A DNA stretch of 45,813 bases from Actinomycetes bacterium. GTDB taxonomy: Bacteria > Actinomycetota > Acidimicrobiia > Acidimicrobiales > RAAP-2. Below, piece by piece: positions 25,406 through 34,080 of the stretch (positions are counted from its first letter, which is position 1; every line of letters starts with the position of its first letter). The position numbers were made by a program, and so were the translations under genes. The notes below the pieces were generated by a model, which was not told where the DNA came from, made no database searches, and saw only the letters and a list, made by a program, of their open reading frames with translations. The stretch lies in contig JAJZMD010000126.1 in the NCBI GenBank assembly GCA_021803085.1, positions 1 to 45,813 on the forward strand. The letters are read 5' to 3'.

Positions 25406-26610
25406 GCCCGATGGACGACCTCGGCACCACCACGCCCACCACGCTCGACACCCTGAGCGCTGAGGGGACGCCGGCGAGGTGGTGGGTCGCCCCCCTCACG
25501 CTCGGCGAGCGGATGGCAGGCCCGATCCTCGGAGCGGCATGCCTCGTGGTGATCGGCATCATCCTCACGTCGGGCTCCTACCTGTCGACGATCTTCGAGG
25601 ACATCCTCATCTTCGCCATCGCCGCCATGGGCGTCGACTTCCTCGGCGGCTTCGGGGGCCTGATCACGCTGGGACAGGCGGGATTCGTCGGTGTCGGTGC
25701 CTACGGGGTCGCCATCGCCGAAGTCCACGGCTACGGACCTTGGGCTGCCACGGGCATCTCCCTCGCCGCTGTGCTCGGCCTCGCAGTCGTGACCGGGGTG
25801 GTCGCGGTCCGGGTCAGCGGCATCACGTTCGTGATCGTCACCCTGGCGCTCGGCCAGATCTTCTGGGGCTTGGGATACCAGTGGACCAGCCTGACGTCGG
25901 GGGACAACGGCATCACCCTGCTCAGCTCGCCGTCGATCGGCCCGTGGAGCCTGTCGAGCACAATGACCGTGTGGGTCACGACGTTCGTCGTGTTCCTGGC
26001 GATCCTGGCGGTCCTGCTGCTCATGGTGCACTCCCCGTTCGGCCTCTCGCTGCGGGGCTTGAAGAGCAACGAGCGGCGGCTGCGGGCCCTTGGCTACCGC
26101 ACGGGCCTGCAGCGCTACATCGGCTACGTCATCGCATCGTTCGTCGCCGGCATCGCAGGGGTGCTCTACATCTTCTCCAACCATCTCATCAGTCCGGCGA
26201 CGCTGACATTCTCCCAAGACGGCTTCCTCGTCGTGATGGTCATCCTCGGCGGGCTCGGGACGATCTGGGGCCCGTGCCTCGGCGCGCTGGTCGTGGTGAT
26301 GTTCGAGCAGGAGATCAGCACGTACCTCGCTCGCTGGGAGACTCTGATGGGCGTGGTGTTCATCGCCGCCGTGATCTTCACCCCGGGTGGGATCGCCGGC
26401 CTGCTGCGCCGGGGTCGGCTCGCCCTCACCCGGCTGGCTACGGCCCGCCGGCGCGCCAAGCCCGCCGGCGGGCCGGCACCGGCAGTCGCTTCGGCGACGG
26501 CACCGAACTCGTCCGCTGGAGATGCGCTGGACGCCGCGCGCACCAGAGGTGACGGTGACGCCGCCAGAGTCACGGCTGCGCCCCGCGCGCCGTCCGAGGG
26601 CGATCGGTGA
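25402..26610 (+). CDS. livM: LivM-type ABC transporter permease (importer 2)
   Basis: 402 residues if GTG 25402 is used, overlapping the livH stop as GTGA; ATG 25411 three codons later is the alternative. About nine membrane segments; the conserved loop is GFGGLITLGQAGFVGVGAYG. The cytoplasmic loop SNERRLRALGY precedes the last segments. The C-terminal 60 residues are a basic, Ala/Pro-rich tail not usual for LivM. Confidence 0.94.
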   Translation: MSPMDDLGTTTPTTLDTLSAEGTPARWWVAPLTLGERMAGPILGAACLVVIGIILTSGSYLSTIFEDILIFAIAAMGVDFLGGFGGLITLGQAGFVGVGAYGVAIAEVHGYGPWAATGISLAAVLGLAVVTGVVAVRVSGITFVIVTLALGQIFWGLGYQWTSLTSGDNGITLLSSPSIGPWSLSSTMTVWVTTFVVFLAILAVLLLMVHSPFGLSLRGLKSNERRLRALGYRTGLQRYIGYVIASFVAGIAGVLYIFSNHLISPATLTFSQDGFLVVMVILGGLGTIWGPCLGALVVVMFEQEISTYLARWETLMGVVFIAAVIFTPGGIAGLLRRGRLALTRLATARRRAKPAGGPAPAVASATAPNSSAGDALDAARTRGDGDAARVTAAPRAPSEGDR

Positions 26611-27482
26611 GCGGTGCGGGCGTCCGGCCGGACGCCGCCGCGCCGACGTCACGTCCGTCCGCCGGCGGCCCCGCGTCCCCGCCGACACTCGAAGGCCGGG
26701 AGGTCGCGCTCGAGCTCGACGCGATCACGTGCCGGTTCGAGGAGCTCACCGCCGTCGACAGCGTGACGCTCACCATCCCTGCGGGCAGCCGGTTCGGCAT
26801 CATCGGCCCGAACGGCGCCGGCAAGACGACGCTGTTCAACGTGTTGTCGGGGGAGCTCCGCCCCGCGTCGGGCACGGTCAAGCTCTTCGGCCGCGACGTC
26901 ACCCGGATGTCGGCGCCCGAGCGGGTCCGCCTGGGAATGGGGCGTACGTTCCAGGTCGTCCGCCTTTTCAGCGATCTCACGGTGCGGGAGAACCTCACGC
27001 TGGCCGTGATGGGCCTCTCGCGCAGCAAGCTCCAGTTGCTGCGCCCGTGGCGCACCTACCGCGTCCACCAGGCCCTGGCCGAGGAGCTGGCATCCAGCTT
27101 CGGCCTGAGGGATCGGCTGGGTCGTACGGCCGGCGAGCTGTCCCACGGCGAGCTCCGAGAGCTCGAGGTGCTGCTCGCACTGGCGGTGGAGCCGAAGGTG
27201 CTGCTGCTCGACGAGCCGGCTGCCGGGCTCTCCCCTGCCGAGCGCGTGGACATCCAGGCGCTCCTGCGGAGGCTCGACCCGGGTCTCACCATCATCATGA
27301 TCGAGCACGACATGCAGGTGCTGCGGGGGGTCGTCGATTGGGTGGCCGTGCTCGACCACGGCGAGCTCGTGACCCAGGGGCCCACCGCCGAGGTCCAGCG
27401 TCACGAACGGGTGCGCGAGCTGTACCTCGGACGTGCCGCCGCCCACGACGGCGCCGAGCACCTCGGGAGCACGACGTCATGA
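26607..27482 (+). CDS. livG: LivG-type ABC transporter ATPase (importer 2)
   Basis: 291 residues from GTG 26607 (GTGA overlap with livM). Residues 1-33 are a Pro/Ala-rich extension absent from the other two LivG copies. Walker A GPNGAGKT is at 67-74, the signature is degenerate (LSHGEL for LSGGQ) and Walker B is VLLLDEPAAGLSP, followed by IEHDMQVL. Confidence 0.94.
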   Translation: MSGAGVRPDAAAPTSRPSAGGPASPPTLEGREVALELDAITCRFEELTAVDSVTLTIPAGSRFGIIGPNGAGKTTLFNVLSGELRPASGTVKLFGRDVTRMSAPERVRLGMGRTFQVVRLFSDLTVRENLTLAVMGLSRSKLQLLRPWRTYRVHQALAEELASSFGLRDRLGRTAGELSHGELRELEVLLALAVEPKVLLLDEPAAGLSPAERVDIQALLRRLDPGLTIIMIEHDMQVLRGVVDWVAVLDHGELVTQGPTAEVQRHERVRELYLGRAAAHDGAEHLGSTTS

Positions 27483-28186
27483 TCGAGGTCGAGGACGTCC
27501 ACACCTACCGGGGGATCAACTACGTGCTCCAGGGTGTCGACCTCGCCATCCCCGACCGCCAGTGCACGGTGCTGCTCGGGCGGAACGGCATGGGCAAGAC
27601 GACCTTGGTGCAGACGATCATGGGCCTGCTCCGCCCGCGCCGCGGGAGCGTACGCCTCGACGGCCGGGACGTCGCCGGCCGGCCGGCCTACGAGGTGGCG
27701 CGGCTCGGAGTGGCCCTGGTGCCGCAGGGCCGCCACGTGTTCCCGTCCCTCACCGTCGAGGAGAACCTGACCCTCGGGGCCCGCCGGCCACCCGACGACC
27801 ACACCGGCACCCCTTGGCACCTCGACGCCGTCTACCAGCTCTTCCCTCCCCTCGGGGACCGGCATCGCAACCGGGGAGGACAGCTCTCCGGCGGCGAGCA
27901 GCAGATGCTCGCCATCGGACGGGCGCTGATGACCAACCCGCGCCTCTTGCTCATGGACGAGCCGTCCGAAGGGCTGGCGCCGGTGATCGTCGAACGGGTC
28001 GGGGAGGTGGTGGCCCAGCTCCGCGCAGAGGGCCTCTCCGTCTTCCTCGTCGAGCAGAACTACCAGCTGGCGGTGCGCTCGGCCGACACGATCAACATCC
28101 TCGCCGGCGGGACCGTCGTGTGGCGAGGGACGCCGGCCGAGCTGGAGGCAGCGCCGGACGTGCGCGAGGCCCACCTCGGCGTGTGA
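27479..28186 (+). CDS. livF: LivF-type ABC transporter ATPase (importer 2)
   Basis: 235 residues; the ATG overlaps the livG stop (ATGA). Walker A GRNGMGKT is at residues 34-41 (Arg for Pro, common in LivF), the signature is LSGGEQQ and Walker B is LLLMDEPSEGLAP. The C-terminus ends with the typical HLGV. Confidence 0.95.
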   Translation: MIEVEDVHTYRGINYVLQGVDLAIPDRQCTVLLGRNGMGKTTLVQTIMGLLRPRRGSVRLDGRDVAGRPAYEVARLGVALVPQGRHVFPSLTVEENLTLGARRPPDDHTGTPWHLDAVYQLFPPLGDRHRNRGGQLSGGEQQMLAIGRALMTNPRLLLMDEPSEGLAPVIVERVGEVVAQLRAEGLSVFLVEQNYQLAVRSADTINILAGGTVVWRGTPAELEAAPDVREAHLGV

Positions 28187-28288
28187 CACCACGATGCCGA
28201 CAACCACCGCTGGCGGCGCGGGAGCCGGAGCGAGCGACCCGGCCACGAGCGGATGGCGCAGGGGGACCAGAGGGGAGGAGGTGCCGTG

Positions 28289-29941
28289 ATGACGGGCGCT
28301 GAGGCGGTGGTCGCCATCCTCGAGCAGGAGGAGGTTCCATTCGTCGCCGGCATCCCCGGGGGAGGCGTCATGGACTACCTCGACGTCCTGCGCCGGACCG
28401 GGCGACCCCGCTACGTCCTGGTGCGCCACGAGCAGGTGGCCGTGCACATGGCGCTCGGGTACGCCGAGCTGACGGGGCGGGCGGCGGTGGCGCTCGTGTC
28501 GCGCTCGCCCGGCGCCTCGAACACGGTCATCGGCGTGCAGGCCGCAGCCATCGAGGGATCGCCCCTCGTCATCATCAGCTCTCACGTCGCGTCGACGGCC
28601 CGTGGCCTCGGGGCCTTCCAGGAGATCGACCTCGAGTCGGTGTTCCGGCCCATCACCAAGATGTCGGTCGAGGTGCGGGCGCCGGCGCGGGTGCCCGAGG
28701 TGCTCCAGGAGGCATTCCGCGTGGCCACCTCGGGCAGGCCCGGCCCCGTGCACGTCTCGATCCCCCTCGACTTCCCTTCGACGGAGATCCCCGTCGCTTT
28801 CTCCCCGCCCAGCAGCTCCGTGAAGGGGCGTCTCGCTCCGAACCCGCAGGCGCTCGAACGCGCCCTCGAGCTGTTGGGTGGCGCGCGACGGCCGGTCGTC
28901 ATCGCCGGCGGGGGCGTCACCAAGGCAGGGGCTGCCGCCGCCGTCGTGGAGCTGGCCGAGCTGCTCGGCGCCGCCATCGCCAACACGTGGGAGAAGAAGG
29001 CGGTCGCCGAGGACCACCCTCTGGCCGTCGGCAACATCGGCCGCGGCGGGGACGGCTCCAGCGCCGCGGCCTTGCGCGAGGCCGACGTCGTCCTGGCGGT
29101 CGGCGTCCGGTTCTCCGAGTTCGCCACCGAGGACTACCGGATGCAGTTCTCCCCCGGCCAGCAAATCATCCAGGTCGACGTCGATGCCGCCACCGTCGGC
29201 CGCGTCTACCCCGTGGCCGTCGGAATGGCAGCAGACGCCGAGGAAACGCTGCGAGCGATGATCGGCCGGCTGGACCCGGTGGTCGACGCCGCGGGCCGTC
29301 GAGCATGGCGGGAACGCATCCAGGAGCTGCGGGAACGGTGGGAACAAGAGATCGACCGCTTCGATCCGGACGCCCGGCCGATCTCGTCGGCACGCGTCGT
29401 GCGCGACCTCCGGGCCGTGACGGTTCCAGACGCAGTGATCTGCGTGGACTCGGGCAACTTCAACTACTTCGTCACTCGCTACTACCGCGCCACGTGCCCC
29501 GGCGCATACGTCTACCCGGCCGGAGGCGGGCCGATGGGCTGCGGGCTGCCTGCCGCGATGGGAGTGAAGGCGGCCTTTCCCGATCGCCAGGTCGTCGCGG
29601 TGTCCGGCGACGGCGGGTTCGCCATGACGATGCAAGACCTGGAGACGTGCGTACGCGAACGGCTCGACGTGGTCACGGTCGTGATGAACAACTTCTCCTT
29701 CGGCAACATCAAGGTCCGCCAGCAGCGCAAGTTCGGCAACCGGCTCATCGGCTGCGAGTACTCCAACCCGGACTTCGCCGAGGTCGCACGGCTGTGCGGC
29801 GCCCACGGCGAGACCGTGCGGGAACCAGAGCAGCTCCGTCCCGCCTTCGTTCGGGCGCTCGAGGCGGGACGCCCTGCGGTGGTGGACGTCCACGTGAACG
29901 CCGAGGAGATGTCGACGGCGACCGTCGAGGGCTGGTGGTGA
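28289..29941 (+). CDS. Thiamine-diphosphate-dependent enzyme, acetolactate-synthase/benzoylformate-decarboxylase-like
   Basis: 550 residues from ATG 28289, with GGAGGAGG seven bases upstream; an earlier ATG at 28253 has no ribosome site. Glu48 (VRHEQ) is the cofactor-activating glutamate, and GDGGF at 440-444 with Asn467/468 forms the Mg-ThDP motif. All three domains are present at normal length. It could decarboxylate a 2-keto acid, ligate carbonyl compounds or hydrolyse a C-C bond; the family is broad. It lies about 100 bases after livF of importer 2 and is coupled to a hydrolase. Confidence 0.9.
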   Translation: MTGAEAVVAILEQEEVPFVAGIPGGGVMDYLDVLRRTGRPRYVLVRHEQVAVHMALGYAELTGRAAVALVSRSPGASNTVIGVQAAAIEGSPLVIISSHVASTARGLGAFQEIDLESVFRPITKMSVEVRAPARVPEVLQEAFRVATSGRPGPVHVSIPLDFPSTEIPVAFSPPSSSVKGRLAPNPQALERALELLGGARRPVVIAGGGVTKAGAAAAVVELAELLGAAIANTWEKKAVAEDHPLAVGNIGRGGDGSSAAALREADVVLAVGVRFSEFATEDYRMQFSPGQQIIQVDVDAATVGRVYPVAVGMAADAEETLRAMIGRLDPVVDAAGRRAWRERIQELRERWEQEIDRFDPDARPISSARVVRDLRAVTVPDAVICVDSGNFNYFVTRYYRATCPGAYVYPAGGGPMGCGLPAAMGVKAAFPDRQVVAVSGDGGFAMTMQDLETCVRERLDVVTVVMNNFSFGNIKVRQQRKFGNRLIGCEYSNPDFAEVARLCGAHGETVREPEQLRPAFVRALEAGRPAVVDVHVNAEEMSTATVEGWW

Positions 29942-30810
29942 GCGAGCGCGCACAGCCGGCGGGGACCGAGTCGGGGCCGCCCCCGCTCGAGGGCCAGCTG
30001 CTGTCCCTGCCGACGCCGACGGTGCCGATCGACGGGATGTGGTTCCCCACCCGCCAGGAGCGACCACGGGCCACGGCGGTGCTGTGCCACGGCAACGGCG
30101 CCAACTTCTACAGCGGACCGATACGGTTCCTCGTGACCCACCTGCTCGACCGCGGCATCGAGTGCTGCTCGTTCAACCGCCGCGGTCACGAGACCCTGAC
30201 CACCCGGACCCGGGTGCCGGAGGGCAACGCCTACCAGACCGCGGCCCAGGCGATGGAGGACAACCGCATCGTCGGCGCCTACGTCGAAAGGCGCGGGGTC
30301 CCGGGCCCTGTCGTGATCGGCCACAGCAACGGCGGTCTCTTCGCCGCGCGCCACGTCGCCGACCACCCCGGCGCCCGGGCCTTGGTCCTCCTCTCGGCCC
30401 ATCTCGGCGGGCCCGAGATGCTGCGCAGAGCGTCCGAGCTCGGCCTGCTCGCCCAGCGTCGCGGCGCCGAGCTGTCGGCGCAGGCACATCGCCTCGTCGA
30501 CGCCGGCCGGCCCGACGCCCTGCTCCTCATGCCCGGGTGGTGGTACGTCGTCTCGGCCGCCACGTACCTCGACATGGAGGGCGACGCCATCCCCCGTCTG
30601 GTGGAGGCGGCACCCAGGATCCGCTGCCCGGTGCTCTACCTGCGCGGCTCGGAGGAGGACCCCGAGATGTACCCGGCGGAGGAGCTCGCCGCCGCAGCGA
30701 CGGTGCGGGTCGACGTGCGGATCGTCCCGGGTGCCGACCACTTCTACTCGGGCTGCGAGGAGCACGTCGGCCGCCTGGTGGCCGACTGGGTCGACGCTGC
30801 GCTGCGGTGA
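29938..30810 (+). CDS. Alpha/beta hydrolase
   Basis: 290 residues; GTG 29938 overlaps the stop of the ThDP enzyme (GTGA). An oxyanion-type motif LCHGNGANF is near residue 50, the nucleophile is Ser130 in IGHSNGG, and the histidine is in PGADHFYSG near the C-terminus. It belongs to the same transcript as the ThDP enzyme and probably hydrolyses its product or substrate. Too generic to name a substrate. Confidence 0.87.
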   Translation: MSERAQPAGTESGPPPLEGQLLSLPTPTVPIDGMWFPTRQERPRATAVLCHGNGANFYSGPIRFLVTHLLDRGIECCSFNRRGHETLTTRTRVPEGNAYQTAAQAMEDNRIVGAYVERRGVPGPVVIGHSNGGLFAARHVADHPGARALVLLSAHLGGPEMLRRASELGLLAQRRGAELSAQAHRLVDAGRPDALLLMPGWWYVVSAATYLDMEGDAIPRLVEAAPRIRCPVLYLRGSEEDPEMYPAEELAAAATVRVDVRIVPGADHFYSGCEEHVGRLVADWVDAALR

Positions 30811-30857
30811 GCTGGGGTGAGGTGAGGCCGGGAGCCGGCGGACGCGGCCGGGAACCC

Positions 30858-31931
30858 TCACTCGCCGCCGGCGAGCAGACCTCCTCCGGGGCCTGATCCA
30901 GCCCCCGCCTCGAGAGTCCTTTCGGCGCCCGCTGCGTAGGGCTCGGCGAACGTCGACACGACCCTCTCCCTGTCCGCACCCGTGCCCAGGAGCAATGCGA
31001 GGAGGAGCCGCGCCTTGCGAGCGTCGAGCCACCCACCGTGGACGACGCCACGAGCCGCCAGGTCCGTCTCGGAGCCGGCGAAGCCGTACGTCGCGCGGAG
31101 CAGCTCCCCCCGACGCGTGCTGGAGGCCAGCACCACCGGGATGCGGCCGGCCAGCTCGGTGAGGGGCTCGAGCGCCCCGGGCGGGACGTGGCCCCCGCCG
31201 AGGGCCTCGATCACGAGGCCGTCCAGATCTGCCCTCGCGGCACATGCGAGGAGCCGCCCGTCGTCTCCCATCGACATGGACACGAGCCCGACGCACGGTG
31301 ACGGCCCGTCCGGCCGGGGAAGGAGGAGACGGCCGACCGGGCGCGACACGATGCGAGGTCGCCGCTCGGAGACCCACCCGACCGGACCCGGGTAGGACGT
31401 GAAGGCGCCGGTGCTCGACGTGTGGCTCTTGCGCACGAAACGGGCGGCGTGGACCTCGTCGTTCACGACGACGAGGGTCCCGAGCCCACGGGCGGCCGCG
31501 GACGCCGCGACGGCCACCGCGGCGAGAACGTTCGCCGGCCCGTCTGCGCCGGCGACCGTGGGATCGCGCAGCGCGCCGGTGACGACCACCGGCTCGGGCG
31601 CGTGGACGAGGAGGTCGAGGACGAACGCGGTCTCCTCGATGGTGTCGGTTCCCTGGGTGACGACGACCCCGGCCGCGCCGTCCGCCACCGCCCCCGCGAC
31701 GACGCCCGCGAGCGAGATCACGTCGTCCAACGAGAGGTGCGCGCCCGGCACCTGGAGGAAGGAGCGAGCCGTCACGTCGGCGACCTCGGCGACCGGCGCC
31801 GCCGCCACCAGGTCCGCGGCGGTCAGGCTCGGCGCCACGCCCCCTGGCCCGGCGGCCGCGCTCGCGATGGTGCCCCCCGTGGCGAAGAGCGCGACCTGCG
31901 CCCGACCGCCGTGGGCGTCGCCCGGGCTCAT
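30858..31931 (-). CDS. L-asparaginase/glutaminase-family amidohydrolase
   Basis: 357 residues. The two catalytic threonine motifs are intact: TGGTIAS (Thr21) and TQGTDTIEE (Thr95-Asp96). There is no signal peptide, so it is cytoplasmic, type I-like. The ATG overlaps the stop of the amidohydrolase upstream (ATGA). Its position after a cyclic-imide-type hydrolase suggests it may deamidate a carbamoyl or amide product, not free asparagine; this is inference. Confidence 0.92.
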   Translation of the reverse strand: MSPGDAHGGRAQVALFATGGTIASAAAGPGGVAPSLTAADLVAAAPVAEVADVTARSFLQVPGAHLSLDDVISLAGVVAGAVADGAAGVVVTQGTDTIEETAFVLDLLVHAPEPVVVTGALRDPTVAGADGPANVLAAVAVAASAAARGLGTLVVVNDEVHAARFVRKSHTSSTGAFTSYPGPVGWVSERRPRIVSRPVGRLLLPRPDGPSPCVGLVSMSMGDDGRLLACAARADLDGLVIEALGGGHVPPGALEPLTELAGRIPVVLASSTRRGELLRATYGFAGSETDLAARGVVHGGWLDARKARLLLALLLGTGADRERVVSTFAEPYAAGAERTLEAGAGSGPGGGLLAGGE

Positions 31932-33298
31932 CGGGCTCCGGGGCCGGCGACGAACCTGCCCCGGGGCGCGTCCACGAGGAGCGCGCCGTCGCGTGCGACG
32001 ACCTCGCCGGCCAGCACCGTCCCCACGACCCTCCCCCGCACGCGCCGACCGTCGTAGGGGGTCCATCCCGCCTTGGACCTGACGAGCCCGTGCCCGATGG
32101 TCCAGGAGGCCGCGGGGTCGACCAGTGCAAGGTCGGCCGCGGCCCCAATCGCGATGTCGCCCTTTCCCGCCAGCCGGTACCGGCGCGCCGGCGCGGTCGC
32201 GTAGGCGGCGACGACCCGTTCGAGCGACGTCCGACCGGTCAGTGCGGCGTCGATCAGGATCGGCGTCGTCGTGTCCAGCCCCGGGAGACCGAACGGCACT
32301 TCCCAGATCGAGCCGGCCTTCTGGTCCATGCGGGAGGGAGCGTGGTCCGTCGAGAGATGGTTGACGAGACCGGCGTTGAACGCCGCCCACATCCGCGTCT
32401 CGTCGCTGTCGCTCCGCAGGCGCGCGGGGGGCGTGAATTTCCGAAGTCCGGCGAGGGTCGCCACCTCGTCCTCTCGCAGCGTGAGGTACTGGGGACAGGT
32501 CTCTGCGACGATCGGAGCTCCGAGCCGTGCGTAGCGTGCGACGTCTTCGAGCATGTCGGGGCTCGACGCGTGGGCGACCGTCACCCTCGCGCCGGTCGAG
32601 CGGGCGAGCGTCGCCACCACGGCGACGGCGACCGACTCGGCGTCGCGAGAGCGCCACTCCGGGACGATCCAGCCGTCGCGCCGGCCTGCCGCACGCAGGC
32701 GAGCCTCGGCTGCCGCCGTGATGTCGTCGTCCTCGCAGTGCACGAGGCACGTGCCGTCGATGCGGGCGAGCTCGGCGAAGACGGCGGCGAGGAGGTCGGG
32801 ACGCAGCGCAGGGACTCCGTGGGTCGTGCACGTGAAGATCTTGAAGAAGCTCACGCCCGCCCTCCAGAGCGCGTCGAGCTCGCCGACGCGCTCCGGCCAG
32901 ACGTGGGCCGCGAGCCCGTAGTCGACGTGGGAGCGCCCCTCGAGGTGCGCCAGCTTCTCCGCGAGCCGCGCCGGCGTGGTGACGGGCCAGGAGTGGGTGT
33001 GCTCCACGATGGTCGTGACACCTTGGAGCACGGCCGCGGTCGTGCCCGACGGGAAGTCCTCCCGCCCCGTGTCCCCGGGGTCCATCAGGTGGACGTGGGT
33101 GTCGACCATGCCCGGCAGGACGAGCAGCCCCGTGGCGTCGACCACCTGCCGAGCGGGAAGGCCGGGCGCGGCGGCGGGGCAGAGCGCGGCGATCCTCTCG
33201 TCTCGGACGTACACGTCGAGCGACGCGCGGCCGTGCGAGGAGACGACCGTGCCACCCCGGACGGCGAGGTCGAACGGCGAGCTCGACGCGGTGCTCAT
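31928..33298 (-). CDS. Cyclic amidohydrolase (dihydropyrimidinase/hydantoinase/allantoinase/dihydroorotase family)
   Basis: 456 residues. The complete binuclear metal set is visible: His68 and His70 (DTHVH), Lys153 for carbamylation (FFKIFT), His187 (LVHCED), His243 (VAHASS) and Asp318 (STDHAP). It opens cyclic diamides such as hydantoins, dihydropyrimidines or allantoin. The start overlaps the stop of the enoyl-CoA-hydratase gene (ATGA) and its stop overlaps the asparaginase start, so the operon is tightly coupled. The exact ring substrate is unknown. Confidence 0.92.
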   Translation of the reverse strand: MSTASSSPFDLAVRGGTVVSSHGRASLDVYVRDERIAALCPAAAPGLPARQVVDATGLLVLPGMVDTHVHLMDPGDTGREDFPSGTTAAVLQGVTTIVEHTHSWPVTTPARLAEKLAHLEGRSHVDYGLAAHVWPERVGELDALWRAGVSFFKIFTCTTHGVPALRPDLLAAVFAELARIDGTCLVHCEDDDITAAAEARLRAAGRRDGWIVPEWRSRDAESVAVAVVATLARSTGARVTVAHASSPDMLEDVARYARLGAPIVAETCPQYLTLREDEVATLAGLRKFTPPARLRSDSDETRMWAAFNAGLVNHLSTDHAPSRMDQKAGSIWEVPFGLPGLDTTTPILIDAALTGRTSLERVVAAYATAPARRYRLAGKGDIAIGAAADLALVDPAASWTIGHGLVRSKAGWTPYDGRRVRGRVVGTVLAGEVVARDGALLVDAPRGRFVAGPGAR

Positions 33299-34080
33299 GT
33301 GCTCGGGGCGAGCGGTGCCTCTCCCGTCGCCGGCGACGACCGGTCCCCTGGCGCGCGCTTCCTCAGCACGCCGAGCGAAAGCCGGTCGACGCCCAGGTGC
33401 TCGGCGACGGGGCGAGCGACACCCTCGGTGTCGCGCACGAATGCCTTGATCTCCCGCTGGGCGCGGGGGTCGTGTCGCAGCAGGACGTCGATCTCCTCCC
33501 TCGCCGCCAGCGCCACGGCGTCCACCCCGGCAACGGCCTTCGTCACGAGGCCCAGCCGTGCGGCCTCCCAGCCGTCGACGCGGGCGGCCGTCGCCGTCAA
33601 ACGGACCGCCTCACGGCGGCCGACGAGCTGCGGCAGCCATGCGAGCACGACCGTCGGCGCCAGCCCGATCTCCACCTCCGGGAACCAGAACCGTGCGGAG
33701 CCTGACGCGACCGACACGTCGCAGAGCGCGGCGAGCCCGGCGCCGAAGCCGGCGGCGTCGCCCGACACCTCGGCGACCGAGAAGAGCTCGGATCCCGAGA
33801 GCGCCTGGTTCAGCTCCACCAGGACGCGCGCCTCGGCCCGGAGCGCGTCCACGCCGGCGCCGCCGCGGTCTCGCCCGAGGCAGAACGCCCTGCGCGAGGA
33901 CCGCAGGTGCAGGACACGAGCGCCCTCGGGGGGATCGAGGAGCAGCGAGGTGACGCACCGGCACATGGCCAAGGAGACCAGGTTCTCGTCGTCGCGGTCG
34001 AGCGTGACGCGGACGACCGGGCCTTCCAGCTCGACCCGCAACCCGTCCGGGGGCGGCTCCTCCACCGGTGCCTGGGTCAA
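33295..34080 (-). CDS. Enoyl-CoA hydratase/isomerase (crotonase) family protein
   Basis: 261 residues from TTG 34080, which overlaps the aldehyde dehydrogenase stop (TTGA) and has GAGG five bases upstream; no ATG is available. The crotonase core is recognisable (AEVSGDAAGFGAGLAALCDVSVAS, the usual GxAxGGG region, then FWFPEVEIGLAPT) but the oxyanion and substrate loops are diverged. A canonical catalytic glutamate pair is not obvious, so it may use a non-CoA or unusual substrate. Confidence 0.82.
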   Translation of the reverse strand: MTQAPVEEPPPDGLRVELEGPVVRVTLDRDDENLVSLAMCRCVTSLLLDPPEGARVLHLRSSRRAFCLGRDRGGAGVDALRAEARVLVELNQALSGSELFSVAEVSGDAAGFGAGLAALCDVSVASGSARFWFPEVEIGLAPTVVLAWLPQLVGRREAVRLTATAARVDGWEAARLGLVTKAVAGVDAVALAAREEIDVLLRHDPRAQREIKAFVRDTEGVARPVAEHLGVDRLSLGVLRKRAPGDRSSPATGEAPLAPST

